From NCBI GenBank assembly GCA_030431825.1, contig JAUIIJ010000005.1:84966-148965 (forward strand): a DNA stretch of 64,000 bases, given 5' to 3'. The notes under the pieces were generated by a model, which made no database searches, had not been told where the DNA came from, and saw nothing but the letters and a program-made list of their open reading frames with translations. The position numbers were made by a program, and so were the translations under genes. Every line of letters begins with the position of its first letter. The first letter of the stretch is position 1. This document shows positions 26,698 through 34,580 of the stretch, one piece after another. The DNA comes from Alphaproteobacteria bacterium. Its GTDB lineage: Bacteria > Pseudomonadota > Alphaproteobacteria > Rhodobacterales > Rhodobacteraceae.

Positions 26698-27554
26698 TTG
26701 CCGATGCCTTCCGTGAGACCGCGGACGAAATAGCGCTGCATTGCAAAGAACAGCAGCACGATCGGCAGCGCCGAAATGGTCATGGCGGCAAAGACCTGCG
26801 CATAGTCTGTCCCATGTTTGGCCATCAGCGAGGTGAGGCCCACCGGCAAGGTCTGTACCTCTTGGGCATTGGTAAAGATCATTGCGAAGAGGTATTCGTT
26901 CCATGCGAAGAGAATGTGCAGGATCACGCTCGAGACGATGATCGGCCTGCACAGCGGCAGCATGATATGCCAGAATATCTGTCCTTCCGTAGCGCCATCC
27001 ATACGGGCGGCTTCATCTAGATCCGAGGGAAGTTCCAACATGTAGGCGCGGATCAGGAAGGTTGTGAAGGGAATGCGAAATGCGGTGTAGAGCAGGATCA
27101 GCGCCCAATGCGTGTTGTAGAGGCCGACCGATTGCATCATGCGCACCAGTGGAATCAGGGCCACGGTCGGGCTGAGCATGAGGCCACCAAGAATGAAACC
27201 GGTTATCAGCGGCTTGCAGGGCATCCGCGTGCGGGTCAGGCCATACGCTGTCCATGCGCTGATCATGACTGTGCAGAACGCCGAGGTGGCGGTAACGATC
27301 AGGCTGGAAACCAGGAAACTGCGCACGCCCTCATTCCACGCGCCGATATAGTTTTCCAGGCTCCAACTCAGGGGTATGGCAAAGGGCGCGTTGAAAATCT
27401 GTGTGTTGGTCTTGAAGCCGCTCGCTGCCATCCACAACAGGGGGTAGAGCACGATGACGCCGAGGCAGACCAGCAGCGAATAGACAAAGGATTTGCTGAT
27501 CGCGGTCCAGAAAAGGGCGGATTCGCTCGGAGGGTTGCCGGTTCCGACGGTCAT
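26694..27554 (-). CDS. Sugar ABC transporter permease (MalG/UgpE type)
   Basis: 286-residue CUT1-class inner-membrane permease, second of a pair. Start at 27554 forms an ATGA overlap with the first permease's stop. Six hydrophobic helices are expected; the conserved EAA loop is seen as ELPSDLDEAARMDGATEGQIFWHIMLPLCRP at about residues 170-200 (quoted in part), the contact site for the ATPase. Position corresponds to FrlM in the Bacillus fructosamine operon. Downstream the stop overlaps the small 56-codon frame. Confidence 0.93.
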   Translation of the reverse strand: MTVGTGNPPSESALFWTAISKSFVYSLLVCLGVIVLYPLLWMAASGFKTNTQIFNAPFAIPLSWSLENYIGAWNEGVRSFLVSSLIVTATSAFCTVMISAWTAYGLTRTRMPCKPLITGFILGGLMLSPTVALIPLVRMMQSVGLYNTHWALILLYTAFRIPFTTFLIRAYMLELPSDLDEAARMDGATEGQIFWHIMLPLCRPIIVSSVILHILFAWNEYLFAMIFTNAQEVQTLPVGLTSLMAKHGTDYAQVFAAMTISALPIVLLFFAMQRYFVRGLTEGIGK

Positions 27555-28516
27555 AATTTTACCCTTCTTTTCGCGGTGTACCAGACCTGCGCAGCGCCGG
27601 TGAGCATGGTGACCACGAAAATCACTGCGGCAATGGCCGCGCCATAGCCGAATTCGTTCTGAATGAACGCTTGCTGGTAGAGCCACGTGCCGAGCACTTG
27701 GCTGCTGTTGTTTGGCCCGCCCGCGGTCATCACCATGATTTCGTTGAAGACCTGAAATGCCCCTGTGATCGTGACGATCACCATCAGGCCGGTCATCTCG
27801 CGCGACATCGGAAAGGTGATGCTCCACAACCGTCTGATTGGGCCTGCCCCGTCCATGATTGCCGCGTCATAAAGTTCGCGTGGAATTTTCTGAATGGCGA
27901 TCGAAAAGAGAAGAGTGGAATATCCGAATCCTTGCCACTGGCTCATCGCGATGATTCCGAAGATCGCGGTTTCCTCGAGCGCGAGCCACGGTCTGGCCCA
28001 GTCCCCGAGACCGATCGCGCGGAGCCCGGCGTCCAGCAGCCCTACGTCAGGCTGGTAGATAAAGTAAAAGAGCAACCCGGTCACGGTGGTCGAAATTGCC
28101 GAGGGTATGAAATACATTGCACGCCAGAAATTGCGCGCCCGTTTGCTTTTGAGGCCTTCGATCATCGCTGCCAGAAGGAAAGCGCCGAACACCTGGAAAA
28201 TAATCGACAGCAGTGCGTATAGCGTATTGTTCAGCAGCGCGCTCCAGACGACGGGGTCCTGCAACAGGCGCTCGTAATTGGCGAGTCCTACATTGGTGAT
28301 CTCGCCGGTGAAGATATCGCGGTTGGTTGTACTGACACGGAAATTGTCCACGATGGGCACATAGATCAGCACCCCGATCAGCAGAACCGCGAGCAGGATC
28401 CAGCGTAGCGATATCAGCCCGGCGATGCGGCGCCGTAATCCGGAGCGACGCAACCACCCGCTCGCGGCGCGGTCGGTCGCGGCGCCGCGGGTCGGATGCT
28501 CTGCTGCAGTGACCAT
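27551..28516 (-). CDS. Sugar ABC transporter permease (MalF/UgpA type)
   Basis: 321-residue CUT1-class permease, first of the pair, with an arginine-rich cytoplasmic N-terminus and about six hydrophobic helices. The EAA loop reads PRELYDAAIMDGAGPIRRL near residues 215-233. The gene starts 12 bp after the binding-protein stop and ends in an ATGA overlap with the second permease. Position corresponds to FrlN in Bacillus subtilis. Together the two permeases should form the channel for the ligand bound by the protein at 28529-29848. Confidence 0.93.
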   Translation of the reverse strand: MVTAAEHPTRGAATDRAASGWLRRSGLRRRIAGLISLRWILLAVLLIGVLIYVPIVDNFRVSTTNRDIFTGEITNVGLANYERLLQDPVVWSALLNNTLYALLSIIFQVFGAFLLAAMIEGLKSKRARNFWRAMYFIPSAISTTVTGLLFYFIYQPDVGLLDAGLRAIGLGDWARPWLALEETAIFGIIAMSQWQGFGYSTLLFSIAIQKIPRELYDAAIMDGAGPIRRLWSITFPMSREMTGLMVIVTITGAFQVFNEIMVMTAGGPNNSSQVLGTWLYQQAFIQNEFGYGAAIAAVIFVVTMLTGAAQVWYTAKRRVKL

Positions 28517-28528
28517 CGCGGGGACCGA

Positions 28529-29848
28529 TCAGCCGCCGACGGCTTCGGCGGTTTCGCGGACCGAGATGACGACCTCTTCAGGAGATTTGGAACCACCTAC
28601 GAGCGCCTGAAGACCGGCCAGCCATGCCGCAGCGACACGCGGATGATTTACCGTGTCCAGCCACGGCATCAGGTAACTGGCCGAGTCGATATCGGCCATG
28701 CCGGCGACGACGTTGGCGTTCATCGCGTCTGGGTCGGAGCCGCCGATGACGGCGCTTGGCTGTCCATAGGGCGATGCGGAAAGCACCTTGCCCACCTCTT
28801 GCGAAGTAAGGAATTTCAGAAAGTCGATTGCCAGCGGTATCTGCGCCGAAGACGCGCTCACCATGTAGCCCTCGGGCGCCCCCTCGATGGCATTGGTATC
28901 GCCCTTGGCACCTTCGGGCACGGGCAGGATGAAATATCCGAAATTTTCGGGTTTCAGGGTTGTCTCATCATTCGCGGATCCGTCAAATTCGAGAATTTCC
29001 TGATAGTACATCGCCGAGCGTTCGTCGCTGAACGCCTGAATTGCCGCCTGATAGGACATCCCGTTGGGGGCGTCGCGCATGCAGCGGTTTTGAAGTTCCG
29101 AAAATTGCGTCAGTGCGGTGACATAGCCGGGATCGGTGAATTCGGCGGTTTTGGGATCGAAATCCTTTTCCAACGTGGCGACCGGCACGTTGTATACCAG
29201 TAGTTGACCGGCATAATGCACGGCCGGCCAAGCATTCTTGTTGCCGAAGGAAATCGGTGTCATGCCGCTTTCCGAGATCGTGTCGCAAGCCGCGAGCAAC
29301 TGCTCCAGGGTCTCGGGCTTTTCGATGCCGAGATCGGCGAAGATGCGTTTGTTATACCCCATGAACTTGGCGTCCAGATAGAGAGGCACACCGAAGTTCC
29401 GGTCGTTCCAGACAAAGGCTTCGAGCGCGGCAGGGGTGAAGGTCTTGCCCCAATCGGTGCCTGCGCCGATCACCGGGGTCAGATCGACGGCGCGATTGCC
29501 GCGCACGAAATTGTAGCCCCAAGTTCCGGTCCAGCTGAAGAATATGTCGGGCAGGGAGTTGGTCGCCACCAGGGTTTTGGTCTTGCCCTTCACACTGTCG
29601 TCGGTTTCCTGAATGAGTTCAAAGGAAACCTCGGGATGCAATTTCTGATAATCGTCGACGACGTCGCGAAAGAAGGGCGACAGATGCTGCGACCCGAATT
29701 TCGTCATGATCGACAAGGTGCCGCTATAGTCAACCGGGGCCGTCGGGTTGGCCTTGACCAGGTCGCCCGCGGCGGCTGCGGTCTGCGCTGTAGCAAGTGC
29801 CATAGCACCTGTCCACAGCGCTGCTGTCATTTTGGATGTTTTGTTCAT
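28529..29848 (-). CDS. Sugar-type ABC transporter substrate-binding protein (fructosamine candidate)
   Basis: 439-residue family-1 extracellular solute-binding protein. Signal peptide MNKTSKMTAALWTGAMALAT with cleavage near AAAA-GD. The mature sequence shows the family features: an early GTLSIMTKFGSQHLSPFFRDV, a WTGTWGYNFVRG loop, and GVPLYLDAKFMGYNKRIFADLG at mid-protein. Second gene of the operon after the FrlB-type deglycase, equivalent to FrlO in Bacillus. Ligand by context a fructosyl-amino acid or similar Amadori compound; sequence alone does not fix it. Confidence 0.9.
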   Translation of the reverse strand: MNKTSKMTAALWTGAMALATAQTAAAAGDLVKANPTAPVDYSGTLSIMTKFGSQHLSPFFRDVVDDYQKLHPEVSFELIQETDDSVKGKTKTLVATNSLPDIFFSWTGTWGYNFVRGNRAVDLTPVIGAGTDWGKTFTPAALEAFVWNDRNFGVPLYLDAKFMGYNKRIFADLGIEKPETLEQLLAACDTISESGMTPISFGNKNAWPAVHYAGQLLVYNVPVATLEKDFDPKTAEFTDPGYVTALTQFSELQNRCMRDAPNGMSYQAAIQAFSDERSAMYYQEILEFDGSANDETTLKPENFGYFILPVPEGAKGDTNAIEGAPEGYMVSASSAQIPLAIDFLKFLTSQEVGKVLSASPYGQPSAVIGGSDPDAMNANVVAGMADIDSASYLMPWLDTVNHPRVAAAWLAGLQALVGGSKSPEEVVISVRETAEAVGG

Positions 29849-29884
29849 TGTCTGACTCCCAGTTGATGGTTGGTCGATGAAAGG

Positions 29885-30898
29885 TCAGTACTCGACACGC
29901 TTGTAGTAGCGCCGCGTTGTCAGCGGATGCTCCCGGAGCACTTCGAGATGCGCGCTCAGCCGTTCGAGCAGGCTCGCAAGCACCACCGGCGATATCATCG
30001 CACGCACCGAATTGCTGATGCCGGGCAGGTCGGTCTTTGCGGTGTCGATCACCCGCAGCTGGTCGGTATAACGGGGCACGAATTTCTCGACCCGATCGGC
30101 AAGCGGGCGGTACGGGTCTTCGCCTTTCAGCAAGAACACGCTGACGCCCGGTTCGACCAATTCCAGTGTCCCGTGAAAGAAATCCGAGGCGTGCACCGGT
30201 CGCGTGCGGATCCATTGCATTTCTTCGAGGATGCACATGCCGTAGTAATGTGCTGCGGGCCAGGCTGAACCGGCGCCGGTGAAGATGTGATAGGTTTCAT
30301 CCTTGACCGTTTCGGCCAAGGTTGCGGCCTCGTCTTCGAACGCGGCTTTCGCGTCGGCCAGCAACTCGGGCAAGCGTTGCAGTTCGGCGACGATCTCGTT
30401 GTAATTTCCGATCTCGCCGCGAGCGTCTAGGATGCTCAGCACCAGCAGAAGCGATTGCAGATGGAACATCTCGGAGGAAGTGTCGTCTTCAGCGAAATTC
30501 GTGAAGTTGTAATCCGCCTCCTGCGCCAAGGGTGTGTTGGCATGACCGGTAAGAGACAGCGTGCGCGCGCCGACCGACTTGAGATAACTCAGCAATTCGA
30601 CGCTTTCCTTGGTGGTGCCAGACAGCGATGGGAGCACGACAAGCGCGCGCTCGTTCAATCCAGCTGGCGGGGCCAGCACAACTTGTGCCGGCATCTGCCC
30701 GCTGACCGGAAAGGTCGAATAGCGTGTAGCCAGTTCAATGGCCGGCTGTGTCAGGAATTGCACACCGCCGGTGCCCATGAAGAACACCCGCTCGACCCCC
30801 GAAGACAGCAATTCGCCCACGAGGCTATGCAATTCGTCGGCAATCCGAAGTGCGCCACTCTGGATGGAAAGGTATCGGTCGCGGTCAAAATTCAGCAT
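29885..30898 (-). CDS. frlB: Fructosamine 6-phosphate deglycase, SIS domain (FrlB-like)
   Basis: 337-residue double-SIS isomerase-type enzyme that cleaves phosphorylated Amadori products to glucose 6-phosphate and the free amino acid. It aligns by eye with FrlB over its length: VERVFFMGTGGVQFL (first SIS strand), a HASDFFHGTLELVEPGVSVFLLKGED segment matching FrlB's ESGEFRHGPLEIVEPGVPFLFLLGND region, and the terminal RRYYKRVEY matching the characteristic C-terminal RRYYGGLVEY. Start at 30898 (337 residues, family about 340). It heads the minus-strand operon, directly under the operators at 30990-31058. Confidence 0.87.
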   Translation of the reverse strand: MLNFDRDRYLSIQSGALRIADELHSLVGELLSSGVERVFFMGTGGVQFLTQPAIELATRYSTFPVSGQMPAQVVLAPPAGLNERALVVLPSLSGTTKESVELLSYLKSVGARTLSLTGHANTPLAQEADYNFTNFAEDDTSSEMFHLQSLLLVLSILDARGEIGNYNEIVAELQRLPELLADAKAAFEDEAATLAETVKDETYHIFTGAGSAWPAAHYYGMCILEEMQWIRTRPVHASDFFHGTLELVEPGVSVFLLKGEDPYRPLADRVEKFVPRYTDQLRVIDTAKTDLPGISNSVRAMISPVVLASLLERLSAHLEVLREHPLTTRRYYKRVEY

Positions 30899-30989
30899 GT
30901 TCTTACGATTCCTTGTTGGTGACTCTTTCCCGTGCCTACGCCCTTTCAACGGCGTGTGCCGGGTCACGTCCCGGTCTGCATTCACTATA

Positions 30990-31003
30990 TGAGACCGATC
31001 TCA
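30990..31003. promoter_or_regulatory. LacI-type operator TGAGACCGATCTCA
   Basis: Near-perfect palindrome with a CpG-containing centre, 92 bp upstream of frlB. Same half-site as the operators at 37070-37115. Confidence 0.75.
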
Positions 31004-31044
31004 TAACGATCTCAAAAAAAGACGGCATCGTCGCACTCCGCTTA

Positions 31045-31058
31045 TGATACCGATCTCA
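31045..31058. promoter_or_regulatory. LacI-type operator TGATACCGATCTCA
   Basis: Second site, 55 bp from the first (about five helical turns), combining the TGATAC and TGAGAT half-site variants. Spacing would allow cooperative binding or looping. Confidence 0.68.
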
Positions 31059-31286
31059 TATATACGCTGCCATATCGCGTGAAACCTGGCAAGAAAAATT
31101 CGTTTCGTAAGTTTTTCGTTTATACACAGTAATATAAAAGATATGGGCTGAAGTGAAACGTCAGACTCTGTCACGCGCCCCACAAATCGGCAGCCGGCAC
31201 GATTCGCTGCGCTTTTGCTTGGCACTTTTGCTGTGGGCGTGCCAGTAGGTGCTGGGAAACGCTGCCCCAAGTGAAAGGTCCCGCCC

Positions 31287-32300
31287 GTGTCACGCAAGAC
31301 CATTACCATCAAGGATGTTGCCGCCGAGGCCAAGGTGTCGCGCGCGACGGCGGCGCGGGCGTTGAACAACTATGGCTATGTCGGCGGAGAGGTATCCGAG
31401 CGGGTGCGCGAGGCGGCCCAACGTCTCGGTTATCGGCACAACAGGGTGGCACAGGCGCTGAGGCGCGGAGAACTCCCCCTTGTCGGGTTCATTCCCGGCG
31501 ACGTGCAGAATCCCTTCTTCGCCCAGATTGCCCATGACTTGGATCGGAGCCTCAGACCCCAGGGTCACAACCTGCTGATCGCCTGCAGCGAGGAAGATCT
31601 CGAGCAGGAGCGGGCGGTGCTGGAGAACCTTCGCAGCCTGAGCGTTCGTGGTTTCATCGTGGCACCGACATCGGAGCAGGAAACGCAGCACTTTCAGGAA
31701 TTGGCCGCAGCGGGCACGCCGATCGTCATGATCGACCGGCGCGCGGGGACAATCGGGTGCGACAGCATCGTGGTCGACAACAACGGCGGTGCGCGCGAAG
31801 CCGTGAATTACCTTGTCGCCAACGGACATCGCAGGATCGCGTTCTTGGGGGATGAAGCGCGGATATTCACAGCGCGAGAGCGGTTGGCCGGATATCGCAA
31901 GGCACTTGAGGAGAATGGGATCGAAAGCGACGAGCGTCTGATCGCCGTCTCGCCTTCGACGACCAAACATGCCGTCGAGACCGCGATCAGGCTTTTCAGA
32001 CAGGCGCCCGCGCCGACGGCGCTGTTCACGGTCGACAGCCTGATGACCACGGGGGCTCTGATCGCCCTGCGCAGCATGGGGTTGAGCGTGCCGAGAGATG
32101 TCTCGCTCGTGGGGTTCGACGACTTTGATTTCGCGACCTTCACCGACCCGCAGATCACGGTGGTTGCGCAACCGATCGACCGTATCGGCCCGCTGGCGGC
32201 GGAAATTCTGCTGCGACGGATAGATGGCGACCAATCTGAGCCGCAGCACCATGTCTTTCCGACCAAAATGATCGTTCGGGGATCCGTTGCAGCTTTATGA
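31287..32300 (+). CDS. LacI family transcriptional regulator of the fructosamine locus
   Basis: 337-residue LacI/GalR repressor starting at GTG 31287, with AAAGG about 11 bases upstream. HTH: ITIKDVAAEAKVSRATAARALNNYGYV (residues 6-32 in part), then a hinge and a periplasmic-binding-like domain (LVGFIPGDVQNPFFAQIAHDLD onward; YRKALEENGI; SLVGFDDFDFATFTDPQITVV). The recognition helix SRATAARAL is nearly the same as SKATAARVL in the regulator at 37197, and unlike the common ATVSRVLN. Divergent from frlB; presumed ligand is the Amadori compound or a phosphorylated form. Confidence 0.92.
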   Translation: MSRKTITIKDVAAEAKVSRATAARALNNYGYVGGEVSERVREAAQRLGYRHNRVAQALRRGELPLVGFIPGDVQNPFFAQIAHDLDRSLRPQGHNLLIACSEEDLEQERAVLENLRSLSVRGFIVAPTSEQETQHFQELAAAGTPIVMIDRRAGTIGCDSIVVDNNGGAREAVNYLVANGHRRIAFLGDEARIFTARERLAGYRKALEENGIESDERLIAVSPSTTKHAVETAIRLFRQAPAPTALFTVDSLMTTGALIALRSMGLSVPRDVSLVGFDDFDFATFTDPQITVVAQPIDRIGPLAAEILLRRIDGDQSEPQHHVFPTKMIVRGSVAAL

Positions 32301-32339
32301 ACCGGAGCGCCGGCTATCCGGCAGCCGCTGCAACGGGAA

Positions 32340-32360
32340 CGGCTGACCGTGGGCCAGCCG
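32340..32360. terminator. Weak hairpin between convergent genes
   Basis: CGGCTG and CAGCCG separated by nine bases between the regulator stop and the convergent oxidase stop. No U-tract; low confidence as a bidirectional terminator. Confidence 0.3.
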
Positions 32361-32391
32361 CCGATTGCCGCGACGCCTTGAACCCTGCGTT

Positions 32392-33522
32392 TCAGTGCAT
32401 GAACCGTTCCGGCCGGAAGGGGTCCAGGAGTTCGTGGCGCAGGCCGAGTGCCATCTCTTCGGCCAGAAGCTCGCCGGCGATCAGGCCAAGCGTGGCGCCG
32501 CTGTGCGAGAACGCAAGGTAGCAGCCCGGCAGGGCGGTCACTTCGCCGAAAACCGGCTCGCCGTCACCGGGAATGGGCTTGGGTCCGTAATGCACCGTCG
32601 CGACATCGAGCGCGGGCGCGGGATCCATCACCTTTTTCGCTTCTTCAATCAATCCGTCAATGACCCATTGCTCGACGTGATAACTGCCATCGGGCTGTTG
32701 ACGAACTTCGTCCTCGGGCCAGCCCGAGTCGAGAAAGAACGCGCCTGTTGCGGTCGGACGCACGGCCACGCGCGGGGTATTCAGAACGGCGCGCAAGGGG
32801 TGATCCACCGGGTGCGTCTCGACCAGAACCGCGACCGGTGTCGCGTCATCCACCCGAACCCCCATCTCGGCCGCCATGGCCGGCACCGCGGGGCCGGTGG
32901 CAACAAGTGTCACGTCTGCTTCAAAGCAGCGTCCGTCAGATGTTTTGGCGCCTCGCGCGCGCCCGTCGTGGACATGAACCTCGGCGGGGCCTGCGTCGGT
33001 TACGATTTCGCCGCCCTTGGCGCGCAGTTCCTCGGCCAGCAGCGCGATCAGCACCGGGAGTTCGACCCAGCCTTCGTTCGGGTTGAGAATGGCCCCCGGC
33101 TCGGTAATCGCGGTGCCGTTCACCCCCGGCACCCATGTCGCGACGTCCGCGCCGCCGATCAACAGGGCTTCGTAACCCAGATTGCGCTCATACCGATAGA
33201 TCTCGGCGATCTCGTTTTCCGCGTCCGCTGCATCCCAAGTCAGACCGCCATCGAAACGCAGCCAATCGGCATCACGATGCCGGTCGGACAGGCTGCGATA
33301 GCGTTCCATACCTGCCTGCCGCAGCCGGTGATAGGGAATGGACCGGCGGCGGGACGAGTTCAGCCAGGCCAGCGAGCGCCCCGAGGCACCATTGGCCAGT
33401 GGCCCATCGTTGATGAGGGTCACGGCGACTCCCATGCGGGCCAGCTGCACGGCGGTCGATACACCAAAGATACCTCCGCCGATGATCACGGCGCTCTCGA
33501 TTTGAAGATTGGAAGAAGACAT
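32392..33522 (-). CDS. FAD-dependent oxidoreductase (DAO family), second LacI module
   Basis: 376-residue glycine-oxidase/DAO-type flavoprotein. FAD site ESAVIIGGGIFGVSTAVQLARMG near residues 9-31, then GASGRSLAWLNSSRRRS, and a C-terminal GCYLAFSHSGATLGLIAGELLAEEM typical of the family. Start overlaps the stop of the Gfo/Idh dehydrogenase gene (ATGA). It is the last gene of the operon binding protein / permease-ATPase / Gfo-Idh / oxidase. Amine or amino-acid-conjugate oxidation is the family role; the actual substrate is unknown. Different from the DAO enzyme at 24249-25661 in length and motif detail. Confidence 0.9.
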   Translation of the reverse strand: MSSSNLQIESAVIIGGGIFGVSTAVQLARMGVAVTLINDGPLANGASGRSLAWLNSSRRRSIPYHRLRQAGMERYRSLSDRHRDADWLRFDGGLTWDAADAENEIAEIYRYERNLGYEALLIGGADVATWVPGVNGTAITEPGAILNPNEGWVELPVLIALLAEELRAKGGEIVTDAGPAEVHVHDGRARGAKTSDGRCFEADVTLVATGPAVPAMAAEMGVRVDDATPVAVLVETHPVDHPLRAVLNTPRVAVRPTATGAFFLDSGWPEDEVRQQPDGSYHVEQWVIDGLIEEAKKVMDPAPALDVATVHYGPKPIPGDGEPVFGEVTALPGCYLAFSHSGATLGLIAGELLAEEMALGLRHELLDPFRPERFMH

Positions 33523-34556
33523 CAGGCAACTCCTGCGATGGATTTCGTTTCTGCAACCGGTTCCCAGACTCCGGTTCGTGCGGCGCGTGTCGTGGCTTCA
33601 AGGGTCGCTGCATTGCCGCGTATCTCGTCCAGGGCGGTCGCCCAGCCATCGCGCGCGCGTACCTGCCGGACAAACGCCTCGGCCTGGAGCCGGTATTGGT
33701 CTGCGGCCGGCATGGTCTGAATCTCGCGGCCGCTGCCCAGCAGGTCGGTGCCGGGATCGATGACGAGCCGCGCGCGATGATCGCGCGGGCAATTGAATGG
33801 GGCGTCGAACACCAGATATCCGTCCGTACCCAGCAACGTCAGGCGCTGCACCAGCGCGGATTGCGTGCTCACGGTAAATCCGAGCTGTCCACCGCCCGCG
33901 AAACGCGCCGCTCCGGTGGTAATCCGGTCAGTACCGAAGGCCGCATCGCGCTCCATAGTGGCGGTGACGCTCTCAGGTGTCTTTCCAAAGAAAAACCGCG
34001 CGGTATCCAGCGCGTAACAGCCGATGTCATAAAGACCGCCGCCGCCGATATCCGCCTGATTGCGCACATTTTCCGGATCGTGATTGGCGTAGGAAAACAA
34101 CGCCTGAACCGCGGTGAGGCGTCCGATCCTGCCGGCGCGGACAAGCTCTCTGGCGGTTGTCCATTGCGGATGGTGGTGCGTCATGAAGGCTTCGGCCACG
34201 AACCTGTCCGCCTGTTGTGCGGCCTCGGCCACCTGTTCGGCGTCTTCAAGGGTGAGGGCCAGCGGTTTTTCACAAAGCACGTGTTTGCCGGCCTTCAGTG
34301 CCTGCAAGGTCAGGGGTACGTGCAGGTGATTGGGCAGCGGGATATAAACCGCGTCGATGTCGGGAGAGGCGAGCAGCGCCTCGTAGCTTGCATGATGTCG
34401 GGGAACGTCGAAATCCCGGGCGAAGGCCTGCGCGCGCGCTGCGTCACGAGATGCGATCGCCATGACGCGGCAGCCTTCTGCTGATTGAAGAGCCGGCAAC
34501 ATGGCCTTGCGGGCGATGCCTGCCGTGCCGAGAATGCCCCAAGAGAGAATGGTCAT
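33522..34556 (-). CDS. Gfo/Idh/MocA family NAD(P)-dependent oxidoreductase
   Basis: 344-residue dehydrogenase of the glucose-fructose oxidoreductase/inositol dehydrogenase family. Rossmann start MTILSWGILGTAGIARKAMLPALQ, and the family's EKP motif in AGKHVLCEKPLALTLEDAEQV (about residues 88-108, catalytic-region Lys). The second conserved part GGGLYDIGCYALDTARFFFGKTPESV is also present. Such enzymes act on sugars, inositols and some opine-like conjugates. Lies 24 bp after the permease-ATPase gene and ATGA-overlaps the oxidase gene, so it likely processes the imported compound. Confidence 0.92.
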   Translation of the reverse strand: MTILSWGILGTAGIARKAMLPALQSAEGCRVMAIASRDAARAQAFARDFDVPRHHASYEALLASPDIDAVYIPLPNHLHVPLTLQALKAGKHVLCEKPLALTLEDAEQVAEAAQQADRFVAEAFMTHHHPQWTTARELVRAGRIGRLTAVQALFSYANHDPENVRNQADIGGGGLYDIGCYALDTARFFFGKTPESVTATMERDAAFGTDRITTGAARFAGGGQLGFTVSTQSALVQRLTLLGTDGYLVFDAPFNCPRDHRARLVIDPGTDLLGSGREIQTMPAADQYRLQAEAFVRQVRARDGWATALDEIRGNAATLEATTRAARTGVWEPVAETKSIAGVA

Positions 34557-34580
34557 CGATGCGTTTCCTGAATTGTCAGT

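Larger units (their letters stand above)
30899..31286. other. 388-bp divergent control region of the fructosamine locus
   Basis: No gene is supported here. It lies between the deglycase operon (minus) and the LacI-type regulator gene (plus). It contains two LacI-type palindromes (30990-31003 and 31045-31058), an extra half-site CGATCTCA at 31007-31014, and an AT-rich stretch (31090-31140) that probably includes promoter elements. Confidence 0.7.

Noticed and set aside
32365..33720. 451-codon plus-strand frame opposite the DAO oxidase and part of the Gfo/Idh gene
   Set aside because: Spans two real minus-strand genes that overlap by ATGA; cannot be coding in both senses with this composition.
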